Source of the DNA: Apostichopus japonicus
Taxonomy: Eukaryota > Echinodermata > Holothuroidea > Aspidochirotida > Stichopodidae
DNA length: 64,000 nucleotides
Assembly: GCF_037975245.1 (NCBI RefSeq)
Contig: NC_092574.1
Location: 22,695,713 to 22,759,712 of the forward strand
Direction: 5' to 3'
The translations under genes were made by a program, and so were the position numbers. How positions within the stretch are numbered: position 1 is the first letter of the stretch; each line of letters opens with the position of its first letter. The notes beneath the pieces are model-generated. The model made no database searches and was not told the DNA's origin. It worked only from the letters and a program-made list of their open reading frames with translations. Of this stretch, positions 1-13,112 are shown piece by piece.

Positions 1-1361
1 TGCCTTGATTTCTCTGACTATGTATTTTAGACAAATATTTCAAACTACAAAGATTTTTTCAGGTGCAAGAAAAGTTATATCTCCTAACAAACTGCAAAAC
101 AAAAAAACCTGTGAGCTTATTGAATTCCTTTTAACCCAGTAAACACCTCTTTAGGTCTTGAAGGACCTAATAATGTGAATACACATACATATTCTATGCA
201 CACTGCACATCCTTTTACGACAAAGTTATTAAAATGCAGATTTGGGTTAACTGTGTAAATTTCTCTACGGCTATCATAACAACCTGACAGATAGAAGGCT
301 TACAAGCAATTCATAACATCAAAATGTGTCAAATGTCTTAGGGCTAAAATTATAGGAGGCCACACACACTCTTTCCGTCAAATATTTCTCAGTTAGTTCA
401 GAATGTTGGTTAGATCTAAGAAAGATGGACATCCCTTAAACATTAGAACTGGAAATTTTTCTCACATTACAATACATGCACAAGTGACCTCAAAAGGAAG
501 GGGTTGGTTGATAGCTTATGGTCCTAATGGCCTCGTAAAAGTGCGGAGAAATATCGTTATTTCATGGCACAAAGTATGGGTTTTGTAAACTTGCATTTCA
601 TAAATTTGGCAGAATGTGTCAAATGTGACTCAAGGGGACAACCAGACAACTGAAAGCAGAAGAAACTTCTGGGTGATAGAATTTCATGATTTTTATATCA
701 AATGGCTGCAGGAGAAGAGGATTTAGGAACATTCAATGAAAATCTGGTTGGTTTATATTTTTAGATAATTTTAATGGGATTACCATTTGGATGGAATAAA
801 TGGGAATACACCAAGAGGTGATAATTTGTTTAGTCTCGAGGGAAGCAATGGCGGAAAGTCTATATGTAATGATTCCACATTCTGGAGTTCCAACTGATAA
901 GTATCAACAGAATTTGCAATAGCAGAAGATGGGTAAACATTAATGGGTGGGAGCAGCCATGATAGAGAGAACAGTGTTATAAGGTATATTGCAGACATGG
1001 TACAAATTCAGAATGAAATGAAACCGTGTCCTGCAGACCCTCTAGGTGGTAGCACGAGGAGGATTCTTGACCGACAGTGACAGGCATAGAGTAGTACGAT
1101 ACAAGTGAGCGACATAATCGATCTATAAGGCTCTGAATGTAGATGTTCGAATATAACAGCTTTTTCAGACACCGGCCATTTTTAAACATCATTATCATCT
1201 AGACCCAAGAAATTTATCTTAAATTTATCATAAATACCAGTCATGGTAGCGTTCTGTTGTCTACGAAACTCCTGTCATCACCTCAAACTGGCAAAGGATT
1301 AAATACTCTGTTAGTAGTATCAAAGAGCTTATCACATTTTTCTTGAGAAGGGTCACGTTCA
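1..1361. other. No gene recognised
   Basis: AT-rich sequence, probably intron of the neurobeachin gene. Only short chance frames are present. Confidence 0.6.
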
Positions 1362-1462
1362 TTGCTAAATTTGACACTGCTAGACGGCAGCTTTATTTGC
1401 CTCTAAGATATGTTGCCAAATTCGACACAGTGAGATGGCACCTTTAGTTGCCTGTAAGATAC
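1362..1462 (+). repeat. Diverged 52-bp tandem duplication
   Basis: Two adjacent units share the pattern GC(T/C)AAATT(T/C)GACAC followed by a TTGCCT(C/G)TAAGATA block. It lies directly before an AAT microsatellite. Confidence 0.6.
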
Positions 1463-1467
1463 GGTAC

Positions 1468-1468
<1 letters not shown>

Positions 1469-1498
<30 letters not shown>

Positions 1499-1565
1499 GA
1501 GACTAATATAGCGCCAAATCAGTAGACAAAAGTAATTGCTCGAGGCGCTTTACATATAAAGCAAA
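1469..1565 (+). repeat. AAT microsatellite with SINE-tail-like hairpin
   Basis: About ten AAT units are followed by TATAGCGCC and, 30 bp later, GAGGCGCTTTACA, giving a GCGCC/GGCGC inverted pair. The combination of A/T-simple repeat and AGCGCTTTACA-type sequence is common at tails of short interspersed repeats in marine animals. A related TTTATAAAGCGCTTAACA occurs near 37070. Confidence 0.4.
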
Positions 1566-2704
1566 TCACTACGTCTTAAGCACTTCACTCTACAGCCTCC
1601 ATTGCCAACCTTGACCATTACAAAAACAGAAGGATGGCAATACTTAGGGAACGAACATAATTATCTTATTAATTAATCTTTATCCAAGAAGGAACCTGCA
1701 GGCTCCTCCTCTATGTATTGTTCATCTTCTCTGGTGCCATTCAGAGGTACACGCTTAAGGCATTTTCTGTCACATTTGACGGCTCAAGTAACTCTTACCA
1801 AGGATATAAGGATGTAGAGAGATCATATTCCATTCTAGTCCCCAAGTTATCAAATTGTAGGATCTGTGAATTATTTTGTTTTGTTTTTTCTCCACCAAAA
1901 TATAACGATGATCAAATCTGATATACATGTCAGCAAAATTTTGGGTTTTGCTATTACTATAGTCATTTCTACATCCTGTAGCAAAACTACTTTAACTGAG
2001 CTTTTTGTTTCCTTTCTATTTACTTAGCTCCTAATATAAGCACTGTTCTGACTGAGCGCAGTTCTTAAAACTTCTCCTATTGCGGTCAGTTTTTACCGTC
2101 TTTCGAATGGACTGTCGCGAAAAGCACTTAAAATATTCCGCGTATGACCTCAATTATTGCCTAAAGCTAAATATAACTCATCGTAACACTGTTGTATTAT
2201 TCATAAAAAAAAAATCCTCATGATCATCAAAGTCTTTACAAATGAATGGAACAACACAAAAGAAGCTAACAGGTATTCTATCAAACTTAATCATACCATT
2301 TATAAAGGTTTACATACAATTGCCATGCTTTTTAGTCACTACACCACATTTGTCTTGTATCTTAACAGAACGGCCAATATTAAATCAATTCATTGAGTTT
2401 GCTCTATAGATATATTAACCAATCCACTGCAAAATATTACCCGAGTTCTAGGCTTCTTGAGGATGGGGGGAAGGATGGAGGGGGGTTTTATATGGTCAAG
2501 TAGCCAGGTTTTGAAAAATCATGGGAAAGTCCCTGATCTTTGACAACAAACAGTACCCATCCTTAGACTACAACAATTTTGTAAAAAATATCCAGTTTTA
2601 GCCGTAGAATGTCCTTTGAAAGAATCCATGAAACATAGTTTGATTCAGCTAATATGGTAGTAACTGACTTATTGCATCTTCTTGGGTGCAAGAAAGAAGA
2701 TCAA
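1566..2704. other. No gene recognised
   Basis: AT-rich non-coding sequence with a short G-rich patch near 2462-2486. No repeat family identified. Confidence 0.6.
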
Positions 2705-2706
2705 TA

Positions 2707-3239
2707 CAGTAAAACTCTGATTATCCGAACCCCTTTAATCCGTATCCCCCCTTTCCGAACCGGCTATATGTTCATTACTAACTAGTCTGGAAGCCTATTT
2801 ATACACCAGTTGAAATTCAGGCTGCGGCAAAAGCTTTTGACGATAATGTACAAAGGCTCACTGTATGAGTAGCATTTACAGATCTTGATCTTCACACTTC
2901 GTGACAATGCCGGGATTTATTTACATCGCAGTGTTTGCATCATTCTTAGATTTTTTAATTTTCAGAAATTCCCTAATCCGCAATTGTAACAAGCAAGATT
3001 ATGACAAATGAGTGCACTGAAGTAAACAATGATGAATAGGGAACTAGGCAATTTGAAATTCATTAAACTGATTAGAACTGATTAGAACTTAAAAACAAAT
3101 GCTTTTTCATATATTTTTTTTTCTGAATACAATCGTCAAATAATCAATTCATAAACATGGAGAATAATAATTTAGATGGCATAATTTGATTATCCGAACT
3201 TCCTTTCAACCAGTTCGGATTTAATCGGGGAGTTTACTG
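2707..3239. mobile_element. Tigger/pogo-like MITE
   Basis: This 533-bp stretch is flanked by TA on both sides (2705-2706 and 3240-3241). The left end reads CAGTAAAACTCTGATTATCC and the right end, inverted, reads CAGTAAACTCCCCGATTA followed by ATCCGAAC. CAGTA...GATTATCCG termini with TA target duplications are typical of the TcMar-Tigger group. No transposase frame remains, so it is a non-autonomous copy. Confidence 0.75.
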
Positions 3240-3241
3240 TA

Positions 3242-3832
3242 CTGCACCGATTACATATCTAACTGGGAGAAGGCAACCAGCTGCTTTTGCATAACAATCA
3301 GTATTTTATCTCTTATTAAGTTATAGAGTAACAGATCTGGAACATTTACTTTATAGAGGGGTGTATATCTGAGCAGTCATCCAGAAGTCAAGCCTTCTAC
3401 TCTACACTTTTACCCGTTTCCAAAGTTGCTATATATAGCGTCTGCTATGTATCTCCAGACCAAGCTACATAGTATTGAGTGTAGGTAGCATCAGTGTATT
3501 ATCAATTCTACATACTGTATGTAACAAAGGCAGTTTGTAATAATTTTCAGCTATACATTCGTAAAGTTAATCAAGTAGTCCATCAAAACCGTCTCAAGCA
3601 TTTCACATTCCTAATGAGGACCATGAACAAGTTCCGCTAACGACTATAATAGTCTGACCTAGCTCTTTGTTTAATAATCCTTCAAGCCTGTCTGAATCCA
3701 TTCAGCTGAGAAGATCAGATACTGAGACTTTAAGGGTCCTGTCAAAGCAGTTAACGAAGACAGAATTCAACAGAATTGAATATATGCTGGAGCAATTAAG
3801 CTGATTGCTTCATGAGCACTTGTTATTAACTA
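3242..3832. other. No gene recognised
   Basis: AT-rich sequence between the two transposon-like elements. Nothing further seen. Confidence 0.6.
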
Positions 3833-5096
3833 GAGCACCAATGGTGCAGAAGCTCATACCTTTTCGAGCTCAAAAATGTAGGGCCCACAAAACTTTATGG
3901 CCCACCAAATTTTAGGCCATTTTTCAGATTCCAGCAATTTTGGGCCCATGAGGCCAAACAATTTAGGTTCAAAGACAAATTTATACCCCTAGTTCAAAAC
4001 GGCGATAACCCCCCCCCCCCCTCCGTTAGCAGAATCCTGGCCACACCACTGGCTATAATTCCTATTTTCCCCCTTTAAGTCCTATTTTACCCACTCTCTC
4101 AAACAATACCACTGACCTACCCTATTCAACTTTCTCCCCTCTACCTGAGCAGAAATAACTTCACAAGCACTCCTTCCCAAAATTTTGGCTGGCTGCCTAC
4201 ATACCTCAGGCTCAAAGACTTTTAAGAATCGGCAAGTGCTGATTGGCTATAGGGCTCTCATGCTTACAGTTCAACAGTTAATAACAACTCCCAATCCTGC
4301 TTTAATTCCACTAACAGTCTCTGCAGAGCTTAACCACAAATGTAAACAAACACTGCAGAGACTGGTAGATAAATTAAAGGAGCTTAGGAAAAATGTGAAG
4401 GCTCAGATTTTTTTAAACAATGGGGATTAATTGTAATTAATTAACTTTTGACCCAAAATTTTTAGGCATCACCTTATTCATACACAATCCAACAATCATC
4501 AGTTCAACTTTGAATATGATCCATCGAAATCTTGAGGAGATTGAGATATTTGAAAATATTACAAAGAATGACCCCCGATGACCCCCTAAATGACATTTGA
4601 CCTCAATTTTCAGAACACCACTCGTAACCCTCATCCCGAGGAACGTTGTGACCAAGTTTCATTATAACTGGCCATACACTGTATGAACAGAAACAATTTG
4701 AAAATACAGGGATGCGGCCCGGGCCACAAAAGACCCCTAGTTGATCTTTGATCTCAAATTCATGAACACCCTGAAGATAAAACTTCCATAGTACTATCGT
4801 GACAAACCCTCAATATTGTACCATGGAATCTGTAGGAGAAGAAGCATTTTGCGTATTTCCACAAAATGGCCCGTTACGGCCCACAGGTGACCTTTGACCC
4901 CAAATTTCGGACCATCTCTGATGGCCCTATACCAAATGGTCCTTGTGTCCAAGTTTCATGAAATTCCATTAAACACTTTCCGAGTGGGAGCGGTTTTACC
5001 AATTGTTGACGGATAGAGTGATAGAGTGATAGAATGATAGAGTGATAGACGCCGCACTGTAACAATAGCTCACACCAGCATGCTGGTATGAGCTAA
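3833..5096 (+). mobile_element. Helentron-like or pearl-like non-autonomous element
   Basis: The left end contains GAGCACCAATGGTGC followed by AGCTCATACC. The right end has a near-perfect 30-nt palindrome at 5066-5095 with the core ACCAGCATGCTGGT and arms TAGCTCA/TGAGCTA, so the two ends share inverted AGCTCATACC. Inside are three modules about 155-160 bp apart, each with a TGACCTTTGACC-like core (near 4566, 4727, 4882), and a GATAGAGT microsatellite at 5012-5049. Terminal hairpin, subterminal inverted repeat and internal minisatellite together resemble Helitron-related elements with tandem cores. The class is inferred. Confidence 0.5.
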
Positions 5097-8000
5097 TAAG
5101 CATCAGAAAGATTCAGTAGGATATTCCACAACCTCCCCTGTTTGGATATTTAGGACTCGAGCTACTGTACAAAGTTACCTGTCTCCTGACAGGCTGACAA
5201 TGACTGCACTCTTGCTGTATGGTGTCCTAGAGTGACCTACTGACCTAGCTGATAACGTTTAGACAATGACCTTCTCTGGTGACCAGCCACCATCAGCCAA
5301 CCTACATTCCTCTCATTCTACCATCTAAAACGTATTGTTTGCTTGTTCTAATTAGTGCAAGTCCTTAATTTATTTTCATCAGAATGTACAGTTCAAAATT
5401 CAAAATGCAATTCAAAACAAAATTCCTTTTGCAGATAATCTGTGCTTTTTTACCCCTGCTGCAGAACAATTTATGGAACAGGCATGTCACTTTATATCAA
5501 GAAGCTGAATAGAGTAATGTTTAAGTCAGAATACTTTGGCAAAACTTATCCATTTCTCTTTTCACAACATGACTGCAAATTGCAAAAACTTCAAGACACC
5601 TTCAAATTATATTCACCAACAAATTGAGACTAGTACTTGATGCATATATTTCTATGTCGAATGACACTCTACAACATTATTATTTACATACATTATCTAC
5701 TTACATTATCTACTTACATTGTCTACTAACATTGATCTATTCTGATTAATCGCCCACCACAAGTTCCTTCCATCAAGATCAAAAGTGTAACAGTTTACAA
5801 AAGCAAAGTAAATTTATGCTTTAATTCTGGCAAGCTTCAGACTCTACGTGCCTTCAAGGGATTCAGCACTATTCAAATTTTATAAAATACCTCGCCAATT
5901 TTTCTTGATTAATCACATTTCCTTTCAGACAATGAAGCTGAATAAAAGACGTGCTGAATTAGTGGTTGTTTCTTATTTTTTGCTATATATTAATCAAGTA
6001 GCTCGGAATTGAATCAATTTATCACTCATATTATCATATTTATTACATCATCAAATTGCATTCTTATTTTGAGTATTAATTGTAAGGTCTAGTAACTTTA
6101 ACAGATTATAACTTGGTGATCAAACACATTAGAACACCTCGTTAAGAAACTTGAGAGCTGTAGAGAGCGTGACAAATTATCAAATATGGATCCTTTACTT
6201 AATTAACAACAAAACATGTTTGTCAACCCATTACACAAGATACATACTAAATGTATCTAACCAATACAAAAAGAACCTGGCTTAATGGTAATTTTGTTTT
6301 TTCCTTTCTTATGTTTGTTATAGCATTTCTTCTCTGTTCTAGAACAACTCCCTTCCTTTTTTTTTTATTCTTTCAGTTGTTTATGAAAGCAGTACTTACT
6401 CTTGCTGAATTATACAAACACACTCACTCTACAAACAACACAAAATAAGAGAATTAAATCAATAAGAACATGACATTTACATTGTTTATCGATCATCGAA
6501 AGTCAAAATGGAGACAATTCGGTTCCTTTCTGAATATTGCAGAATTCAACAATTGAATTCAAGACTTGAAGGCTTTTTATTCATGGAGGCGTTAACCATA
6601 TAGCCTAGGCCACAGGATCATTAAGTGGCGAGAGAAACATCAATAAATACAATTTAAGAATTACAGCGACGTAAGTTGCATGCTACAGATGTTGGTGTCA
6701 CAATGCACCACTGAAGCGGATGCAATGCTTATCTTATAGTTTTGTGTGTCTTAATTATAATCTCAAATCAAGTTTTATACCCAGTACATTAAGTTAAGGT
6801 AAAAACTTGAAAGATTTAACGAACTAGGCCTGCCGTGGGCATGAAAATGGATTGTGGTTTCCATTCTACCGGAAAATTGCTTCAACTCTTGCAATTGCTG
6901 ACTAACTTTTGAAAGGTCCATATTGCATTTATCTGGAATTTCTAGCATGCCATTGTTACTTCCATTCATTTACATATCAGCAACTAGCAAAGTTGATGAA
7001 AGAGAGATAACTGAGATAGAATTTTTACTCAAATTGTTACTGTTCATTTTTCGATTTTACATACCAGGTGGGATCCAGGGGGAATGTGCGGTATAAACTA
7101 ACTGCCTCCCCCCCCCTCTTTCAGCCCAACAAAAAATTGGGAGCAGTTATTAGCATTGACTAGTTTATAGCCGAAATATCCCTCACAATGCATTTCATGG
7201 TTTTTTTTTTTTTTTAATATTGGAGTTTCCATTTTAAATGCTACACAGCTATTCACTGCACTTGGAAGGAGTGCAGAACACTAATGATAAAATATGCAAA
7301 GCCTTTGCTAAATTGTATACAAGGATTCATTGAATGACTTAAATATTATGTGTAGCAGCTGTTTCTACCAAATGTTATGTAACAGGCCGAATTTTATGGT
7401 AAAATTTCAAACAAAGAAACAAAGAAAGCGTTTTCTTTCTCCAATTAAAGCGAAATTCCTGGTTGATAAGTTTAAAGAAATAGGAGACATAAGCATCATG
7501 AAGTCACAATGGACTTATTTTCTCTCTCAGATTTTATCAGTAATGAAATCTTCAAATGTTCAGATAAATCACCCATCTACAAGACCTGTCGTCATAAATT
7601 AATCCATAATACAGATGAGGAACCTAAGACCAAACTAGCCTGTTTGAATATATGACACTTTTTTGGGACTAACCAAATGAAAGTTGATTTCATTAGACAC
7701 ATCTAGACATAAAAGTCTCATTTTTCTAAGAAAGTTGTTTTGATAATATTTTTTTTATTCCTGGATTTCAAGATGAAACTGATCAAAATATGGAAGGTAA
7801 TCAAATATGTTTACTGACATGAAATCAACTTCAAAAGCTTCATGTCTTTTTTTCTTTTGCGTTTTTTCATCGAAACCTATCAAAATGTGAAACTTTCTTT
7901 ACTTATGCTTAAAAAACTACCTAAATTGATTTTAAGCCCAGCTGAACCTGCTCATATTGACATGGGAGCTCAATATAACCCTCAATTTGTAATTTTGCAC

Positions 8001-8802
8001 ACAAAGTAGGCCTACGATTGAATCCAATAAACATTTTGTAATTTCAGTTGAAAAGTCAAAACAAAACAAAAAAATGTTGTCTTATAGCAACAATTGAAGA
8101 ATACCTTGGGTCTTGAATTCTGCCTGCTAAAGCAAAATTACTTCATTAAGAGGAAATGAATGCAATTTGAACAATGCTAAGATTGCAAAGAGGCTCACAC
8201 AACCGTTGAGTGTAATCAGGCTGTAACGGACAAACTTACAGTGTGAGATGAAGATTAGATGTTACAATTATAGATAGGACTACTATAACAACTGTTACAC
8301 ACACAAATAAACTGTGTTTGGCATGGCAGGAGTCCGCGAAGGTTACCACTAGGGGTCTGATAATGGCGGGAGCATTCATTAATGAATACTAGACACCGTG
8401 TTACGTTAAAACATTGATTCACAGCAGTATTTGTGGTCTGTCAGTTATTATATGATATATTGTACATGTATATTGCCTTGTACACAACATATATGAACAG
8501 TGGGTTGGAGAAGTGAGTAGACAAGTGTGCAGTCCCAGCTTGGTCAATAACTATATAAATGTCTAAGTTATCATAACTGTAGATATATATATATTTTTTT
8601 TCATCTCAGATTTTCTTACTTTTTGACTATTTTTTCGATACTTTAATAGTCTACATGACTGAGAGGTTGCAGCACTATCCAACTTATACCTCACATCAAA
8701 ACTTCTTGGTCTTTCTACAGATTTTTCGTCTCCGAATTGCTTCTCTTTGTTTTGATTTTGGTGATTGTCTTTGGGATTGAATTCATCCAAATACATACAA
8801 TG
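5097..8802. other. No gene recognised
   Basis: AT-rich non-coding stretch. A small array of about 13 bp units (ACATTATCTACTT-like) sits at 5692-5732, with C and T homopolymers near 7110 and 7200. Open frames up to 90 codons lack similarity to anything I know. Confidence 0.6.
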
Positions 8803-8832
8803 GAGACAGGTAAGAGAGGAGCGAAGCGACTC
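8803..8832 (+). repeat. DIRS right-end fragment
   Basis: GAGACAGGTAAGAGAGGAGC followed by GAAGCGAC matches the outer right end of the intact DIRS element almost exactly. The rest of the repeat is missing. Confidence 0.7.
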
Positions 8833-10669
8833 AGCAAAATGACTGAAATAGCATTATTGTGGGAAAATTAAATATATGTAAAATAATTATCAGAAGGTTA
8901 CGAATATCAACACAAAAACTGTGTGACGAGAGGTTCATCATTTTCAGTTTTTCACAGTGCAAAACTCTAGAATGATTTTCTACATTCAGTTGCAACTGAC
9001 CACAATTTTGGTTTGTTTTTAAAATTATTAAAGTTGTGCATCCCTCTCTCCTCGAAATGACTGGCCATCTTAATGGCCATGCTTTAGGGTTTATTGAGCT
9101 GGGGGCCACCTTATCTCAGGAAAACATACCCGGCCTTGATTAATATTTCAATACAAGCATATATGCCTGTGCAGTCAGCCTTGGTATAGGAGGCCCGATG
9201 ACGTACTTGCGATGATCATGTCTCCAAAGGGAAAGATGTTTGCTGTTCTGCCAATATAAATTTGGTTCTTAATTCACATGTCACTGCCCCAAGTCAGATC
9301 AACACTGTGTCGTAATATATCACAAGTAGTTAGAACACTCAAAATTACCTTATTGTTTTGTACAAATCTGACATTACTTTCTCAGTTCAAACAAAGAGTC
9401 TCCTTTTATATTTAGTCAAAAGAATAAAGACTATTGAATCTGTTGTCAGATAAGGCAAAACAAAAAAATGTGTGAACGCTTCAAATCCCTATGTGTGTTG
9501 TATGTTAAGGCCATCACAGTATATTTAACTCTTATTCCATTATTTTAATATTTTTCTGTTGACAATTTGTTTTATTGGACTTTTCTGATATTTTTTATAT
9601 TTCAAACGAAGCAGAGAGTAAGGAACCAATGATCAGAATGATAACAACAATTTACAGAAATCAAGAGGAGATATTTCACCAGAATGACAGCTAGCTAGCT
9701 ATGTAAATCTAAAATCCAACATATTCGTTTACTATATAGATACACTACAAATGTTTGTACATAAGCCCATCAATTAAACAAAATTTCAGATTAAAATTGA
9801 AAATTGCATCATGGCTGTCAATCAATTTATTTTTCCATTATTTTCCTTTTTTATATTGCTTGCATTCAAAGTTCTACTTACAGATCTTCTTGCATGATAT
9901 AAGATATGTTTGAGATACTTTTTAAAATACAAAACTTGTTCGTCCACAGAAGATGACTACTAGCTTTCTCTGTTGACACACACAGTACATGGGTTGTACT
10001 TTAAATGTAATATTACAAACTTATGAAAGGCACAAATATACTTCATGTCACAGCTCATCAGTGATGGATTGTGCAAGGAAATTATTTTGTCAAACCATTT
10101 ATTTCATGTGACAAAGGAAACGTTACAGCGGGTAGTGGCTATGTTTTTCCAATAAGTCCTAGATATACACAGCCTTTTGTACCGAGAGAGGGGGGGGGGT
10201 GGGAAGTGTTGATTTCATTTTCCTTCTTTACAGAAAGGAGCCTTGCTACAACATTAGTCATGCAATGAATAAACTGAAGAAATACACATCTATACTGCAA
10301 AATAGGCCCTTAATCCATCTCCAATATGGCAGGGTATTTTCAAAGTTGCACACTATGGCCATACAATGCATTACATAACTAGCTTGAGAACCAGCAGTTA
10401 TGAAGGGGAAAAAGTATACCAACAATAAAAAGTATACACATGCAAACAACATGGAAAATGTAAAGAATACTTAAATACAGTCCTCCGCAAAGGTGACAGA
10501 GAATCAGTTCCATACAATGGAAATAAAGAAACCAGAATGCAAAATGCATTGAGGTTTCGATGACTTCAATGCACTAGACTTCTGCTTGTTAGTATAACCA
10601 GAACTAGCTGTTACAATAACACTATGGCATGCTAACACAGGTCAGTCTGTATGTGGTTATACACACCTC
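8833..10669. other. No gene recognised
   Basis: AT-rich sequence with a G-run near 10188. No coding similarity. Confidence 0.6.
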
Positions 10670-11940
10670 CATCAAAAACAGTAGGGTTCTTGTACTCAAT
10701 TTTATGAATCCGCACACCAAGTATTACAAACCAAACCAAATCTCTAATAACTTCGCACATTAAGGTTGCAGAGGAGTCTACTTATGGACAATTTAGATTG
10801 GAATATGCCCACAAAACTTCAAAGAATCAACTGGAAAGAAGCTAATACAGGTCACTGGAGGTCAACCTGAGGTCAAAGGTCACCCAAATGCAGGTCTACT
10901 ATTGTATTACAATAGCTTAACTCCCAACCTTAATGGACATTTGGTTCTCAAGTTATTGCAAAAATACTAGTTTTTGACCCCTGATTGACCTTTGTTGACA
11001 TTGGATCACATGACTGTTATGTTTTGAAACAATCCCTTACCCCATTCACAACTTGTCCCAAAATATCAACCTTGTCACACCCTGTCAATGGTAGTTTCAC
11101 AAATTATTGAGAAAAACTAGGCCAACATTACAGCCAACTCCATGGAGTGAAAGCAAATCTCAAGTTCACAGGTGCTTGACCTAGTTTCTCCTTGGCAGCT
11201 GGCCAAGAAATGTTTTGAAATTCGTGGTACCTGTGCAACTTACATCCAACCAGAACTACCAATGATCTACAAATATTTTCTAGAGAAGGCATGCTTCGCC
11301 ATTCAAGTGCACTATTCCATCGAAATCACATCAACTCTTTAGCAAAATATCCATACGGATGAGTCACAAGTGTTGAAGTAGCTCTAGCACTTTTATATAT
11401 CTATGGTCTGCAAGCAAGCCTTGGAAGACACTGTACATGTATGTAGATATGTACATAGCAATTCAGGACTTCTAGCGACACACTTAAGTCAATGGGGATA
11501 TTGTCGCGAGTTCAGATTCAAATCTACGGATGCCCGTACGATCATTTTCAATTGTCAGTAGGCTCTCCTTTTCTTATGAGGCGAATCGCCCATGTCATAT
11601 ACTTATAAGCTGGACAATGGGAGATACCGTATATTATGAAAAGGTTTTAACAAGTTGACCCCTGGTGACCCTAAATGACCTTCGATATCCACCAAAAACG
11701 ATAGGCTTTTTGTACTTAATGTGGTCAACCTATATACCAGAAATGAAATCAATCCAAGCTTTGCTTCTTGAGATATCATGTTTACAAGCTTTTCACTATT
11801 TGACCCCTGGTGACCCCAAGTGACCTTTGACCTACACCAAAAACAATAGGCTTCTTGTACTCAATAAGATACTCCTATGTACCAAATATGAGAACTGTCC
11901 AAGCTTCCCTTCTTGAGATATCGTGTTTACAAGCTGGGCG
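10670..11940 (+). repeat. TGACCTTTGACC tandem-module repeat
   Basis: Diverged modules carry GACCCCTGGTGACCC, then TGACCTTTGACC-like sequence, then ACCAAAAACAATAGGCTTCT and TTGAGATATC..GTTTACAAGC. The best pair starts near 11654 and 11799, about 145 bp apart. More diverged modules begin near 10670. A perfect AGGTCAAAGGTCA lies at 10870-10882 and TGACCTTTGACCT at 11821-11833. The module resembles those at 4.5-4.9 kb and 55.3-55.6 kb. Confidence 0.7.
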
Positions 11941-11947
11941 TCACAAA

Positions 11948-11997
11948 CGCACACACACACACACACACATACACACACACACACATACACACACGCA
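11948..11997 (+). repeat. CA microsatellite
   Basis: A nearly pure (CA)n run interrupted by CATA directly follows the tandem modules. It produces spurious His/Thr or Cys/Val reading frames on both strands. Confidence 0.95.
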
Positions 11998-12110
11998 TGA
12001 TTGCAAAGGTTACGATTATCATCGAAACCAAAAACCATCATCAAACTGTTAGAAAGCGATTGAAAACGTCCAATGAAAAATTCAGCAGAATTTCTTGTAG
12101 CGTTTAATTT

Positions 12111-12254
12111 CTGAATGGTAGATTTGGAAGTAAGAGTAAGTAGGCATTATCCATAAAGTGAGGGCACAGTGCTAAGACGTTCCAATTGTGTGGTTAAGGT
12201 CGAAAGAAAAGTGTTGACTGGGAGACAGATACCTTTGAGAGGAGCGAAGTAAAT
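12111..12254 (+). repeat. Degraded DIRS terminal repeat
   Basis: The order of blocks matches the intact right repeat: CTGAATGGTAGATT, GTGAGGGCACAGTGCTAA, TTCCAATTGTGTGGTTA, GGGAGACAG and GAGAGGAGCGAAGTAAAT. It lies in the intron 94 bp past the donor of the neurobeachin exon at 12349-12449. Confidence 0.85.
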
Positions 12255-12348
12255 CTAGCTGTTATGGCAAGAAGCAAATATATATTCCGGCTAAAAAGAA
12301 ATTCTCTTCACGTTACAAGGGGCCCAGAAAGACATAGGATGAACTTAC

Positions 12349-12449
12349 CCATTTGTCATTTGTCGCCTTTAAGTAACTGAACACCAATTTAAGCTCTCTG
12401 ACTGAGATGCTGTAACTGGCTAGGACCCCAATCACTTCCACCAGAAGAT
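12349..12449 (-). CDS. nbea: Neurobeachin-family exon, third of the three seen
   Basis: This 101-bp internal exon has an acceptor reading TTGCAG before 12449 and a donor GTAAGT after 12349. Its first two bases complete an Asp codon begun in the exon at 23814-23940. It encodes 33 more residues including LLVEVIGVLASYSISVRELK and ends in phase 0 after a Trp. As I recall the family, vertebrate NBEA and LRBA carry a nearly identical segment (LLVDMLGVLASYSITVKELK) in the alpha-solenoid just before the lectin-like domain, with an intron after the Trp. Neurobeachins are large cytosolic BEACH-WD40 scaffolds for membrane trafficking and PKA anchoring. Invertebrates usually have one gene representing both NBEA and LRBA, so the symbol marks the family, not a proven orthologue. 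The following exon, expected below 12349, was not recognised. A degraded DIRS terminal repeat ends 94 bp from the donor. Confidence 0.9.
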
Positions 12450-12519
12450 CTGCAAGTATAGAAAATTCAGTAAACAGTAAGTATGATAGGTTAGTCATCC
12501 TATCCAAAGCATATATGTT

Positions 12520-12830
12520 AGGAGGTAACAAATAACTGCAAGTTCAAAAATTTACGCTGACAGGCCATTGGTGACTTTTACCGGTTAATGTGACAAAAAC
12601 ATCAGGAGACTTAAACCATACTTTAGGAGGTAACAATAACTGCATGTTCAAAATTTATGCTGATGGGCCATTGATGACTTTTACCAGTTAATGTGACAAA
12701 AACATCAGGAGACTTAAACCATACTTTAGGAGGTAACAATAACTGCATGTTCAAAATTTACGTTGATGGGCCATTGGTGACTTTCACGGTCAGCTAATGT
12801 GACAAAAACATTAGGAGACTTAAACCATAT
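12520..12830 (+). repeat. Three-copy tandem repeat of about 105 bp
   Basis: Units start at 12520, 12625 and 12728 with AGGAGGTAACAATAACTGCA and end in GGAGACTTAAACCATA. They are about 90-95% alike. The array starts about 70 bp upstream of a neurobeachin exon, inside the preceding intron. Confidence 0.92.
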
Positions 12831-13112
12831 GATTCTCCTAACATTCACAAACCAATGACTATCATGACGCACTGAATCAACTCTCTCAGTTTTGACAGGT
12901 TCTATACAATCACTTAATTATGTATTAACATGGGAATTTAGCCAGCATATGCATTTTATTGACAGATCAATTAATGTGACAAAACAGAACATTAATTCAA
13001 AGTGGATATTTATCAGAAGACTCAAAACCATCATTTGACTAATATTCACCATCCTGTTGGCTATCATGACAGCCTAAATCAACTCTTTCACAGTTTTGAC
13101 AGCATCTATACC
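12823..13112 (+). repeat. Diverged duplication next to the triplicate
   Basis: The segment from about 12823 to 12905 (ACCATATGATTCTCCTAACA ... CAGTTTTGACAGGTTCTATAC) recurs at about 13022-13112 with clear divergence. An intervening AATGTGACAAAACA block resembles the 105-bp unit, so the triplicate may be the homogenised core of a longer, older repeat. Confidence 0.65.

Noticed and set aside
7330-7602. 90-codon Lys-rich plus-strand frame
   Set aside because: No recognisable domain and no splice or promoter context; composition follows the AT-rich background.
11832-12107. Three overlapping small frames on both strands
   Set aside because: They are translations of the CA microsatellite (His/Thr or Cys/Val runs).
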